Positions 41,295 through 49,776 of a DNA stretch of 64,000 nt are shown here, piece after piece. Positions within the stretch are counted from its first letter, which is position 1, and every line of letters begins with the position of its first letter. The notes under the pieces were generated by a model. It was not told where the DNA came from. It worked only from the letters and a program-made list of their open reading frames with translations, and did not search any database. Made by a program: the position numbers and the translations under genes. The DNA is from Thiosocius sp963736445 (GTDB taxonomy: Bacteria; Pseudomonadota; Gammaproteobacteria; Chromatiales; Chromatiaceae). The stretch is from positions 1-64,000 of the forward strand of contig CAVTOY010000006.1 of NCBI GenBank assembly GCA_963736445.1, written 5' to 3'.

Positions 41295-41371
41295 GGTGGA
41301 TGTAGCTCAGTCGGCAGAGCCCCTGGTTGTGGTCCAGGTGGTCGTGGGTTCGAATCCCATCATCCACCCCA
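41295..41371 (+). tRNA. tRNA-His (anticodon GTG)
   Basis: Acceptor GTGGATG / CATCCAC preceded by the extra G at position -1 (41,295). That G pairs with the discriminator C, the identity mark of tRNA-His. Anticodon stem-loop CCTGG-TTGTGGT-CCAGG, T loop TTCGAAT, CCA encoded. It follows tRNA-Arg by 15 bases; a run of T after the CCA may terminate the pair. Confidence 0.95.
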
Positions 41372-41499
41372 TTTTTTTATCCGTTTTTCCAGGCCATATC
41401 TGCTACATGTTCCCTCCCGCCGTTCCTCGTCCGGAATCGGCCTGGAAAATCAATTCATGACCCGGGGCTATTGCCCCAGCTGTACTCAAGGAGGACGCA

Positions 41500-41978
41500 A
41501 TGGCAGGCGTCAACAAGGCTCATCATCATCGGAAACCTGGGCCGGGATCCGGAGATCAAGTACACCCAGAGCAACGTGCCGGTGGCCAACTTCTCGGTCG
41601 CCACGACCGAAAGCTGGAAAGACAAGACCAGCGGCGAGTGGCAGGAAAAAACCGAGTGGCACCGGATCGTCGCCTGGCGCCACCTGGCCGAGCGCGCCGA
41701 GCGCTACCTGAAAAAGGGCAAGCAGGTCTACATCGAGGGCCGATCGAGACCCGCAAGTGGACCGGCCAGGACGGCAACGACCGCTACACCACCGAGATCG
41801 TCGCGCAAGCAGCTGATGCTGCTCGGTCGCCGGGATGAAGGCGAAGGCGGCGCGTCCAGTGGCGGTGGCGGTTTTGCGAAAGAGCAGAGCGGTCCCAAGG
41901 CCAGTGGTGCTTTCGACCGGGCCGGATATGCCTGCTGGTGGCGATGGCGTGGATGAGGATGAAGATTTGCCGTTCTGA
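41500..41978 (+). CDS. ssb: Single-stranded DNA-binding protein (frameshifted)
   Basis: The rejoined protein begins MAGVNKLIIIGNLGRDPEIK, the typical Ssb start. It continues VPVANFSVATTESWKDK, EWQEKTEWHRIVAWRHLAER, YLKKGKQVYIEG and TRKWTGQDGNDRYTTEIVA: the complete OB fold. A Gly/Ser/Ala-rich linker (GGASSGGGGFAKEQ) follows, ending in the acidic tip DEDEDLPF that recruits partner proteins. AGGAGG lies seven bases before the ATG. Frame breaks lie near 41,518, 41,742, 41,815 and 41,930. Confidence 0.92.
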
Positions 41979-42007
41979 TTTGAGGCGGCGGGTTCTTGCG
42001 TTTAGTG

Positions 42008-42077
42008 GAACCCACCTCTTTCCAGTTTTTCCCGGGATGGCCCTGGGGAAATTTGGAGAGAGGTGGGTTCTTTTTGT
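42008..42077 (+). terminator. Intrinsic terminator after ssb
   Basis: Long stem GAACCCACCTCT / AGAGGTGGGTTC with a loop of about 35 bases that can extend the pairing (TTCCAG / TTTGGAG), followed by TTTTTG. It starts 30 bases after the ssb stop. Confidence 0.8.
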
Positions 42078-42078
42078 T

Positions 42079-42497
42079 ACTAGTCGGCAATTTGTATTTG
42101 TCGGATAATCTGATATCACTGCAGAAAGGGCCCCCCGGGGGGTGTCCAGGTGCGGATAATCCCCTGTGGGACATTGATATCCTGCGAAAAAGTGCCCCCG
42201 GGGGCACTTTTGTGGTTGGTATAAATAGTTTTGACACTTGGGTCGATCGCGCTTAGTGTCGAGCTCTCCTCCCAATGACATTTCAATGGAGTGTATACCC
42301 TTTTCGGGGCAAAGACCGATCTATTGCTATGGATCTGGGAATCGCCTGCCAGTAAAAGAAGATATTGGTAGGGTTTCCCCTTTGAGGATTCCTTGGCAAA
42401 GGATGAACTATTAAAATAATTGACAATTTTGGGTCATTTCCGGATAGAATCCACCATAATTCGCACGGAAGCCCAGAAATTGCAACCAGGACCATTT
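42079..42497. other. Intergenic region with two C/G palindromes
   Basis: About 420 bases. It contains GGGCCCCCCGGGGGGTG (42,128-42,143) and the perfect palindrome AAAAGTGCCCCC/GGGGGCACTTTT (42,188-42,211). The latter can act as a bidirectional terminator. No convincing gene is present on either strand. Confidence 0.5.
42188..42211. terminator. Perfect 24-base palindrome, probable bidirectional terminator
   Basis: Twelve complementary bases on each side of a CCCCC/GGGGG centre, flanked by A and T runs suitable for termination in both directions. A related palindrome with the same CCCCCGGGGG core occurs at 45,431-45,471. Confidence 0.65.
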
Positions 42498-42753
42498 ATG
42501 AAGGCTTCTCCGTCGGCTCCGCTCATTTCGGCCGGTGGTGCTTCCTCCCAAGCCTCCTGGAGCAGTATTATGATGACCCGAAATTTCCTCCTGTTCCCGC
42601 ATACTTGCCGTGTGGTTGGTGTTGCTTGCCTTTTTTTGCTGGATGATTTTGCCGTCTGTTGCCATTGCAATGAGGAGATTGACCATTGCTACTGAGGGGG
42701 ATCCGGAGGATGGATTGGATGTGCGACAGGTGGAGGTGGTGAGCAAGTTATGA
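42498..42753 (+). CDS. Possible small membrane protein (frameshifted, doubtful)
   Basis: From the ATG at 42,498 (MKASPSAPLISAGGASSQAS), with one assumed indel near 42,610, the reading continues as VWLVLLAFFCWMILPSVAIA. This is a good single transmembrane helix, followed by MRRLTIATEGDPEDGLDVRQ and a stop at 42,753. No ribosome site is obvious and no family is recognised. The hydrophobic block and its position just upstream of the regulator are the only support. Confidence 0.25.
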
Positions 42754-42932
42754 GCTGAGAGGAACAACGCTCAATGTGAATCTTGGAAGTTGATTTTCCT
42801 CAAATTTCCGATATTTGTGGCAATCGAATTTGCCCAATTTTGGTGTTCGTTGGTATTTTCCCATCTGGTAGTTAATGGGAAATTAGATTCTAATATTTAT
42901 AATCGATTTGTACAGATTGGAGGGCAATTCGA

Positions 42933-45421
42933 ATGAATTTGCCTTCAAGAATTAACATCAACTTGGTTTATCAACTTGAAATTCCCGAAAAAGTGATTTT
43001 GATAAGGCCGACAACTTCACAACAAAGAAGATTTCTGAGATCCAAATTCGTATTGGTACGGATTTTTAGGAATCCAATTTCTTATTGTTGACGATAATGA
43101 TATGTTCCCGTTATTGATGTATTTGCTTTGTATGGATGGAATCTTTTATTTCTCAAAGGATGAATCAAGATCTGATTCAATTTTTTGATCAATTTGACAA
43201 GTATGATTTTGCAGAATTTCCGCAATTGCAATTAATTGAATTGTGGGGAGTCTTCAAAAAGGGCAATTATGAGATGTTCTTTGAAAATGTGTCATTTATT
43301 GAAGAAAACAATTTAAACCCAATTCATCCACTATATTGGTGAATTTTTGTTTCTGCAGGTATCGCAGAATCTAAATTGGGACATTCGAAGATGCTGTCTC
43401 AAAATGCAGAAATTCGCCTATTCTTTGTTCAGTCTTGAAAGATCATGGGAGCAGGTTTGGCAGGAAATTATCTTGGGATATTGTCCATCGGAGGAATTAG
43501 CTGATTATCGCGAAGCATTGAAATGGTTCCATCGAACTTTACCATTTTATGAAGACCTGGATCTCCTTCGAAAACAATCCATGGTCAACCTAAACATTGG
43601 CGTGATCCACTACAAAATAGCCGACTACGAAGCCTCCTTCACCCACCTAAAAAAATCCCACAGCTAGGCGTCAAAGGCAACTGGACCCACCGCCAATGCT
43701 TCGCCAACATCGCCTTGGGCAACGTCTACCGCCTGACCCGCGCCTACGAAACCGCCCGCCAACACTTGCACACCGCCTACAACCAGGCCCAGGAACTCCA
43801 ATTCCCACGGGAAGAAGCCTCTCCTTGGAATTCCTGGGCGATGTCTATCGCGACGAAGGCCTCCCCAGCGAAGCCCGCCGATTCTACGCGCGCGCCTTGG
43901 CCATCGGTCTGAAGATCGCCCCTGAAGGCGACATCGTCATGGAAGTCCACCGCCGCGTGGGCGAATGCCATTTCCTCGAAGGCAATCCGGGCAAGGCCAT
44001 GCCCGAATTGAACAAGGGCCTGGAGATGGCCCGGGCCCAGGGCGACCGCTTCGAAGAAGCCGTAACTCTAAGGGTAATGTCCGACACCAGCCTCCACGTC
44101 GGCGACCTGAAATCCGCCCGCAGCTACATCGACGATTCGGTCAGCATCCTCCGCGAAATCGACGCCCGCCACGAGCTGGCCATCTCCCTGATGAAAAGCG
44201 CCGACCTGACGCTCCAGGAAATGGAAAACGCCCGCAGCGGATTGCCTCGCCTGACCCAGCTCAACGAGGCCTGGAATCAGGCCACCAGTGCGCTCGATCT
44301 TTTCATCCGCGTCGATGTGCCGTGGTGGACCGAAAAATCGCGCGCCCAGGTGGGGCGGATCGCCAGCATGCGCGCCGCCCAGGAACGCGCCGACAAGCTG
44401 ACCAAAGGCAAGTACGGCAAGGTGGGGGCGTACAATCCGGGCGAAGTGATCATCCACACCAGCGGCCTGATGCGCGACCTGATCCAGCTTGTGTGACATG
44501 TTTGCGCCACAGCGACGAGCCCGTTCTGATCACCGGCGAGACGGGCACCGGCAAGGAACTCATTGCGCGGCGCATCCATCAGCACAGCACATCGCCAAAA
44601 AGGCAACCTGGTGACCGTGAACGTGGCGGCGATTCCGCAGACCATGTTCGAGCGGGAATTTTTCGGACATGTGAAGGGCGCTTTCAGCGGCGCTGATCGC
44701 GACGGCGAAGGGTATGCCGCGCGGGCCAACGGCGGCACGCTTTTCCTGGATGAAATCGGCGATCTGCCCCTCGAGGCCCAGCCCAAGCTTGTTGCGGCTC
44801 CTGCAGGATGGAACCTATCAGGCCATCGGTGATCCCCGTGAACGTACCAGCGACATCCGGCTGGTGGCCGCGACGAATTCGAATCTCCAGCAATTGGTGA
44901 CCGAGGGGAAATTCCGGTCCGATCTTTTTTACCGATTGAAGATCCTCGATCTCGAATTGCCGCCGGTCAGGGAACGGGCTGAAGATGTCCTGCCCCTGAT
45001 GCGCCACTTCCTGAGTGAGGCCGCGCAACCGGCATGTCGATCTGGCCCAATATTTCAATGGGCCCAGCATTGAGGCCATCGAGAAATACGAGTGGCCGGG
45101 CAACGTCCGGGAAATCGCCATGGTCGCGCGCCGCGCGCACATGGATCTGAAGTCGAGGGGCAGGGTGGAAATCAAGATTCCGCGGGACAAGGACTCGTCG
45201 CTTGTTCTGTCGGGGCCCGGCCTCCTGGCGATGGAGGAAGCTGCGGGCAGTGCGCAGCCCATTCTGAATTCAAGCGAGGCGCCGGGAACGATCCCGCCTG
45301 CTGATGGCCCTCGACGAAGCCGGCGGCAACCGCAACGCGGCCGCCAAGGCCCTGGGTGTGGGGCGCAGCACTCTTGTACCGCCGCATGGTCAAGTTCGGC
45401 ATTCCCACCCGGCGCACCTAA
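42933..45421 (+). CDS. Sigma-54 activator with N-terminal TPR domain (frameshifted, AT-rich 5' third)
   Basis: A GGAGGG ribosome site at 42,919-42,924 points to the ATG at 42,933 (MNLPSRINI). The N-terminal 430 residues are TPR-like helices (NIGVIHYKIADYEASFTHLK, LGNVYRLTRAYETARQHLHT, LEFLGDVYRDEGLPSEARRF). The AAA+ domain has Walker A ITGETGTGKELIARRIH, GHVKGAFSGADRDG (GAFSGA in place of GAFTGA), Walker B GGTLFLDEIGDLP, and RSDLFYRLKILDLELPPVRER. A Fis-type helix-turn-helix follows (ALDEAGGNRNAAAKALGVGRSTL). There is no receiver domain, so control is probably by protein contact through the TPRs. The part before about 43,670 is strikingly AT-rich, the rest GC-rich. Several indels break the frame. 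Confidence 0.8.
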
Positions 45422-45430
45422 CACCCGAAA

Positions 45431-45471
45431 ATCTATACAAAAAGACCCCCGGGGGACCTTTCTGTATAGAT
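45431..45471 (+). terminator. Imperfect 41-base palindrome after the sigma-54 activator
   Basis: ATCTATACA...ACCCCC pairs with GGGGGACCTTTCTGTATAGAT apart from one extra base and two mismatches. It lies 10 bases after the activator stop and probably ends its transcript. It has the same CCCCCGGGGG core as the palindrome at 42,188. Confidence 0.65.
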
Positions 45472-45650
45472 TCGCCACCCTGCCCCGAACCCCTTGCTAT
45501 TGATTGCCCTGAAAATCCTGTATCATCATCCATCGCTCATCCTGGATAGCGCCCCTGAGTTCGCCGGCACGAAGGAAGAGCCGGATGCCGTATTTTATTT
45601 ACCAGATATCGATAAATTCCATTTCATCCCTACCCGACAAGGAGAATGCG

Positions 45651-46529
45651 ATGATGTACCCTGCGTTCAGGCGGATGGGTCCGTCTATGTGGTCGTCGGC
45701 CCTGATTCTGCTGATTCCCGACCCTTGCCTTCGCCAAGACCATAACCGTTGCGGCCGGTGACAAGAACAGCATCGGCGGGTGCCTGGCCGTGCGCGGCCT
45801 ACGGTGACGTGATCCTGCTCGGCTGCGGCGACTACCTGGAGGGTGCGCTGTATCATGCCCGACGGGGTGACCCTGGTCGGGAATCGACGGCGAGCCACGG
45901 TGTGTGCGAATCTATCGCCTGGGTCATGTCCGCGTGTTCTCTTTGCATCGGATGTCGGAGCTGAAACTCGGATTGAAAACCTCGTCATCGGTATCCTCTA
46001 TCCCGGCGAGGAATGATTGGCCCGTTGACGCGAGGGGCTGGGGCCACCTGGAGCAATGCCTCGCCGACGTTCACCAACGTGATCTTTGAAGATCTGGAAG
46101 CCGACTATGGTGGGGCGGTTTATTGCAGCGATGGTTCCTCACCCATGCTTCATCGATTGCCGGTTCGAAGGGAACATGGCCCGGGCCGTCGGGGGGCGCG
46201 GTGGCGTGCGGGGCGCGTCCACGTCCGGTATTCGAAGGATGTCTGTTCACCGACAACAGCGCCGGTTCCTCGGGCGGCACCATCAACGCGGCCATGAATT
46301 CATTGCCGTCGTTGACCATGTGCACAATCGCGGGTGGAGATGCGGCCGTCGGTTCGGGACTTGCCGCCTGGGATGACGCGGTTTTCACCCTGGACCAGAT
46401 CATCATCGTCGATGGAGTGGGAGGCCGGGGCTGGGATGGAGGGCCGGGCAGCGTGCCTGAAATTTCCTGTTCCGATATCTATAACAATGAGGGCGGCGAC
46501 TGGGTCGGTGGTATGGCACCCCTAGGCGA
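45651..46529 (+). CDS. Secreted right-handed beta-helix protein, cut at the junction (frameshifted)
   Basis: A ribosome site (AAGGAGAA, 45,639-45,646) precedes ATG 45,651. Signal-type start MMYPAFRRMGPSMWSSALIL, then TITVAAGDKNSIGGCLAVA. Typical beta-helix rungs follow: DVILLGCGDYLEGAL, PTFTNVIFEDLEADYGGAVYCSD, FEGNMARAVGGAVACG, FEGCLFTDNSAGSSGGTI and PEISCSDIYNNEGGDWVGGM. In related proteins the DIYNNxGGDWVG block is followed by a GN...DPLFC segment; here sequence ends at APLGD, exactly at the poly-T run. The C-terminus is lost to the chimeric junction. It lies immediately after the sigma-54 activator and is a candidate target of it. Frame breaks lie near 45,725, 45,780, 45,855, 45,920, 46,010, 46,150 and 46,190. 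Confidence 0.7.
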
Positions 46530-46577
46530 TTTTTTTTTTTTTTTTTATGCCCTCTACTGGTTCAGTTGCGTCTTGCT
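46530..46577 (+). other. Embedded Oxford Nanopore adapter-like sequence (read junction)
   Basis: Seventeen T residues (46,530-46,546) are followed by ATGCCCTCTACTG and GTTCAGTTGCGTCTTGCT. As I remember it, the ligation adapter has a T-rich leader and ends GTTCAGTTACGTATTGCT. The last 18 bases match at 16 positions, in the correct order after a T run and TACT. The sequence on the left is piece B coding sequence and on the right piece C. Orientation (T run, adapter, insert) is that of a new read beginning here. Confidence 0.85.
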
Positions 46578-48386
46578 TTTCTCGACGCCCGGGCTGTAAA
46601 TTGTTCCTGCTCAACCGAGAACGCCGGCTGGCCTTCACGTCTTCGCCAAAGCCACAGCACCGGCCGGATACGGTTGTCCGCCTGCCTGGAACACTCGAAC
46701 CCCCAGCTGACTCCGCCGCCAGCGCGCCTGAGGCGCGGGCATTTCCGTGTAGCTTTCGGATCGATCTGCGCCCCGTTGACGGCTGTCAGGCGGCCGCGCG
46801 TGGTCGCGTGCAGACCGGAATTGGGCACCTGTCGCTCGGCCAGCAGCGCCTCGAGGGACGCACGCTCCTCGGGTTGCACATTGATCAGGAAATGGTTCGG
46901 GGCGTCCTCGGGCAGGCTGGTCTGCCAGGTCTCGATGATGTCTACGCGCACCACGGCAAGCAGCAGCAGCAGCGTAATCCCGAGACGAGCCGGCCAGCTG
47001 CAACAAGGTCAACTGGGGATAGCGCGCCAAAGCGGCAACACCGAACGCGGCCGTTCCACCCGTTGTCGGAGCGGCGCGAGTGCGCGGAACATCAGCCGTC
47101 CGGCGAGCATCAGCACACCAAGGTGGCGAACACAGCCATCGCGATACCGCCCGCCAGGCGCGGTTCCTGGACCTGCCAGAACTCAGTCCGACGAACGCCC
47201 GGCGGCGACCAGCCACGCCAGCCAGCCGGCGAGCCCCGGTGCATCGAGTTCTCGGCGTAACACCCGCAGCGGCGGCACCTGGCGATCCGCAGCTGCGACG
47301 ACACCGCAAAACCGAACGCCATGCTGATACCGAAGGCATACCTACCCACATCGGACGTAGACCGGGTGCCGGCAGGGCCTGGCCAAACCAATCACCCAGG
47401 ACGCCCACCAGGGCCTGCTGACCCAGCAGCCGACCAGGCTGCCGCCGAGGGTAGCGATCAGGGCAACCGCCAGCAGCTGGCCAAGATGCCAACGCAGTAC
47501 CGCCGCAGCCGCGCATACCCAGGGTGCGCAGTACCGCGGCGCTGTCCAGCGCGTGGTCGACGTAGCGTCGGGTGGCGAGCAGGATCGCGACCCCCGCCAG
47601 CAGGCTGGCGCACAACGCCGCCAGGCTGAGGAAACGTCCCGCGCGTTCGAGCGCGGTGCGCAGTCCGGGCGCGCGTTTTCGACGTCCTGCCAGCTCGCTG
47701 CCAGGTGGCAGGCGCGCCGCCAGCCAGCCGCGCATCGCCGCCACCTGCGCTGCATCGCCGGCGATCAGCAATCGGTGCTTCACCCGACTGGCCGGTCCCA
47801 GCAGCCCGCTGCGCAGACGTCGCTCATAACCCACCATCAGGCGGGGGGAGAGCTGAAACAGGTTGCCGCCACGGTCGGGCTCATTGCCCATATGCCGGCC
47901 GCCGCAGCCGATCTCGCCAAGTGGACGGATGTCTCACCGATCTGGGCGCCAAGGCGGTCGCGCAGACGGCCCTCCAGCCAGGCCTCACCGGGCGCCCGGT
48001 GCACGCCCCACCTCGCCCGCCGGAGTGTCGATCCGCAACCGGCCGCGCAGCGGGTACGGCGGCTCGACCGCCTTCACCTGCACCAGCAGCGGCCGTTCGT
48101 TGGCGATGATCACACTGGGAAAGGTTACCGTGCGCGCCGCCTGCAGACCGCGGTTCGTCGCCTCCGCCAGCCAGGCGTCGGGAATAAAGTCGCCCTGTTC
48201 GACCACAAGGTCACCGGCCATCAGCGCCGCGCCCTGCAGCACCAATGCGCGCTCGACGCGATCGGCGAAGAACGCCACGGTGCTTAGCGCCGCGACGGCT
48301 ACCAGCACCGCAGCCAGCAGCAGGCGCAGACCCGGGTCGCGGAGCGCAACCCGCCACGCCAGTACAGACCGCCACCCGCTGTTCAC
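46578..48386 (-). CDS. YbbP-like ABC transporter permease, left-arm copy (heavily frameshifted, C-terminus cut)
   Basis: The N-terminal 130 residues (MNSGWRSVLAWRVALRDPGL, VERALVLQGAALMAGDLVV) are intact and identical to the right-arm copy. The rest is readable only in pieces: GGNLFQLSPRLMVGYE, SLAALCASLLAGVAILLATRR, LGQQALVGVLGDWFGQALPAPGL, ETWQTSLPEDAPNHFLINVQPEE and GQPAFSVEQE. These show the FtsX-like permease architecture of YbbP with its large periplasmic domain. Coding sequence stops at the adapter near 46,590. Amino acid differences from the right arm (EASQ versus DAAQ, RSW versus RGW) exceed sequencing noise. Confidence 0.75.
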
Positions 48387-49066
48387 GCGGCCTCCTGAAG
48401 ACGCCCGGCATGCAAGCGTAGTACGCGATCGCAGCGCGCAGCCAGTTGTTGGTCGTGGGTCACCAGCAGCAAGGTGCTGCCTGCGCGATCGCGCAGTCCA
48501 AACAGCAGTTCGATGATTCGCTGGCCGCTGTCGGCATCCAGATTCCCGGTCGGCTCGTCGGCGAACAGTACTTCGGGATCGCCGGCGAACGCACGTGCCA
48601 GCGCGACCCGTTGTTGTTCACCGCCAGACAGCTGGCGCGGCAGGTGGGACAGTCGTTTTTCTAGTCCGACCTCCCGCAACAGCGCCTCGGCCTGCACCCG
48701 AGCACCGCTGTTCCGCCCGATCTGCAGCGGAAGCGCGACGTTCTCCAGGGCCGTCATACCGGGCAACAATTGAAAAGATTGGAAGACGAAGCCCACTCGG
48801 CCTGCACGCAGCGCCGCGCGGGCGTCTTCATCCATCGCGCCTAGGTCGTGCCCAAGCAGCGAGACTTTGCCCTCGGTCGGCTGGTCCAACCCGGCAAGAA
48901 GGCCCAGCAGCGTGGATTTGCCCGATCCGGATGGGCCGAGGATAGCCACGGCTTCTCCAGCGTTGACCTGCATGCCGATCGCCGTGAGGATATTGAGGGT
49001 CCGTCCGTCGGACATCGTGATCCTTTTGCCGAGTTGTGTGGTTGAGATGCGAAGACTACCGTTCAT
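48383..49066 (-). CDS. ybbA: YbbA-like ABC transporter ATP-binding protein, left-arm copy
   Basis: An intact 227-residue ATPase of the LolD/MacB-like group. Walker A is GPSGSGKSTLLGLLAGLD, Q loop GFVFQSFQLLPGMTALENV, signature LSGGEQQRVALARA, Walker B VLFADEPTGNLD and the H loop LLLVTHD. Its stop overlaps the permease start (GTGA), so ATPase and permease are coupled. The start at 49,066 lies inside the divergent tesA gene, giving a 20-base head-to-head overlap, as in the conserved tesA/ybbA neighbourhood of Gammaproteobacteria. Confidence 0.88.
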   Translation of the reverse strand: MNGSLRISTTQLGKRITMSDGRTLNILTAIGMQVNAGEAVAILGPSGSGKSTLLGLLAGLDQPTEGKVSLLGHDLGAMDEDARAALRAGRVGFVFQSFQLLPGMTALENVALPLQIGRNSGARVQAEALLREVGLEKRLSHLPRQLSGGEQQRVALARAFAGDPEVLFADEPTGNLDADSGQRIIELLFGLRDRAGSTLLLVTHDQQLAARCDRVLRLHAGRLQEAA

Positions 49067-49706
49067 TGCCTGCTTGCTTGTGTTTGGCTATGCGCCCTGG
49101 ACCCTGCACGCCGCCGCAAAAATTCTGGTTGTCGGGGACAGCCTGAGTGCCGCGTACGGAATCGAAAAGGAGCGCGGCTGGGTCGCACTGCTACAGCGGC
49201 GCCTGCAAGAGCAGGCCTTCGGCTATCAGGTTATCAATGCCAGCATCTCTGGTGACACCACGCGCGGTGGTCTTTCCCGACTACCGACAGCTTTGCAGCG
49301 TGAAAAACCCCGGGTGCTGATCATTGCGCTGGGCGGCAATGACGGTCTGCGCGGTTTTTCGCCTGAGCAGACTCGCAGCAATTTGCGCGCCATGATCGCG
49401 AAAGGACGCGACGCGGGCGCCAGGGTGTTACTACTCGGCGTCAAGTTACCGGAGAATTATGGCAGGGCCTTCACCGAGAAGTTCCACCGCATCTACCTGG
49501 AATTGGCCAGTGAGCAGGGCGTCGCGCTGGTTCCGTTCTTCCTCGAGGGGGTGGCCGAGACGCGCGCGCTGATGCAGCCCGATGGCATACACCCTGCGGC
49601 CGAGGCTCAGCCGCGCATACTCGACAACGTCTGGACCGGATTAGCGCCGCTGTTGGAAGCGCAGCCCAGCGGATGGCTGGCGACCGGCAAAGACAGCGAC
49701 GCCTAG
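49047..49706 (+). CDS. tesA: TesA-type SGNH esterase/lysophospholipase, left-arm copy
   Basis: Signal peptide MRRLPFIACLLVFGYAPWTL followed by the mature enzyme with the SGNH blocks: ILVVGDSLSAAYGI (nucleophile Ser), NASISGDTTRGGL (Gly), LIIALGGNDGLRG (Asn) and MQPDGIHPAAEAQ (Asp-x-x-His). A periplasmic thioesterase/protease I/lysophospholipase L1. The 219-residue length is normal. It differs from the right-arm copy by one residue (PENYG here, PANYG there). Confidence 0.9.
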   Translation: MRRLPFIACLLVFGYAPWTLHAAAKILVVGDSLSAAYGIEKERGWVALLQRRLQEQAFGYQVINASISGDTTRGGLSRLPTALQREKPRVLIIALGGNDGLRGFSPEQTRSNLRAMIAKGRDAGARVLLLGVKLPENYGRAFTEKFHRIYLELASEQGVALVPFFLEGVAETRALMQPDGIHPAAEAQPRILDNVWTGLAPLLEAQPSGWLATGKDSDA

Positions 49707-49776
49707 TCCGCGCGTTTCAAAAAAGCACCGACACCGTAGGGATTGCCGGGTTATTCTCAGTGGCTGCGATCGCACC

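Noticed and set aside
40999..41367. An antisense open frame over the Arg and His tRNA genes
   Set aside because: Its product is the well-known false translation of tRNA complements (GLEPA-type) and is not a gene.
46530..46546. The T run as a genomic homopolymer or terminator
   Set aside because: It is followed by an adapter-like sequence and separates two unrelated genomes, so a read artefact explains it better.
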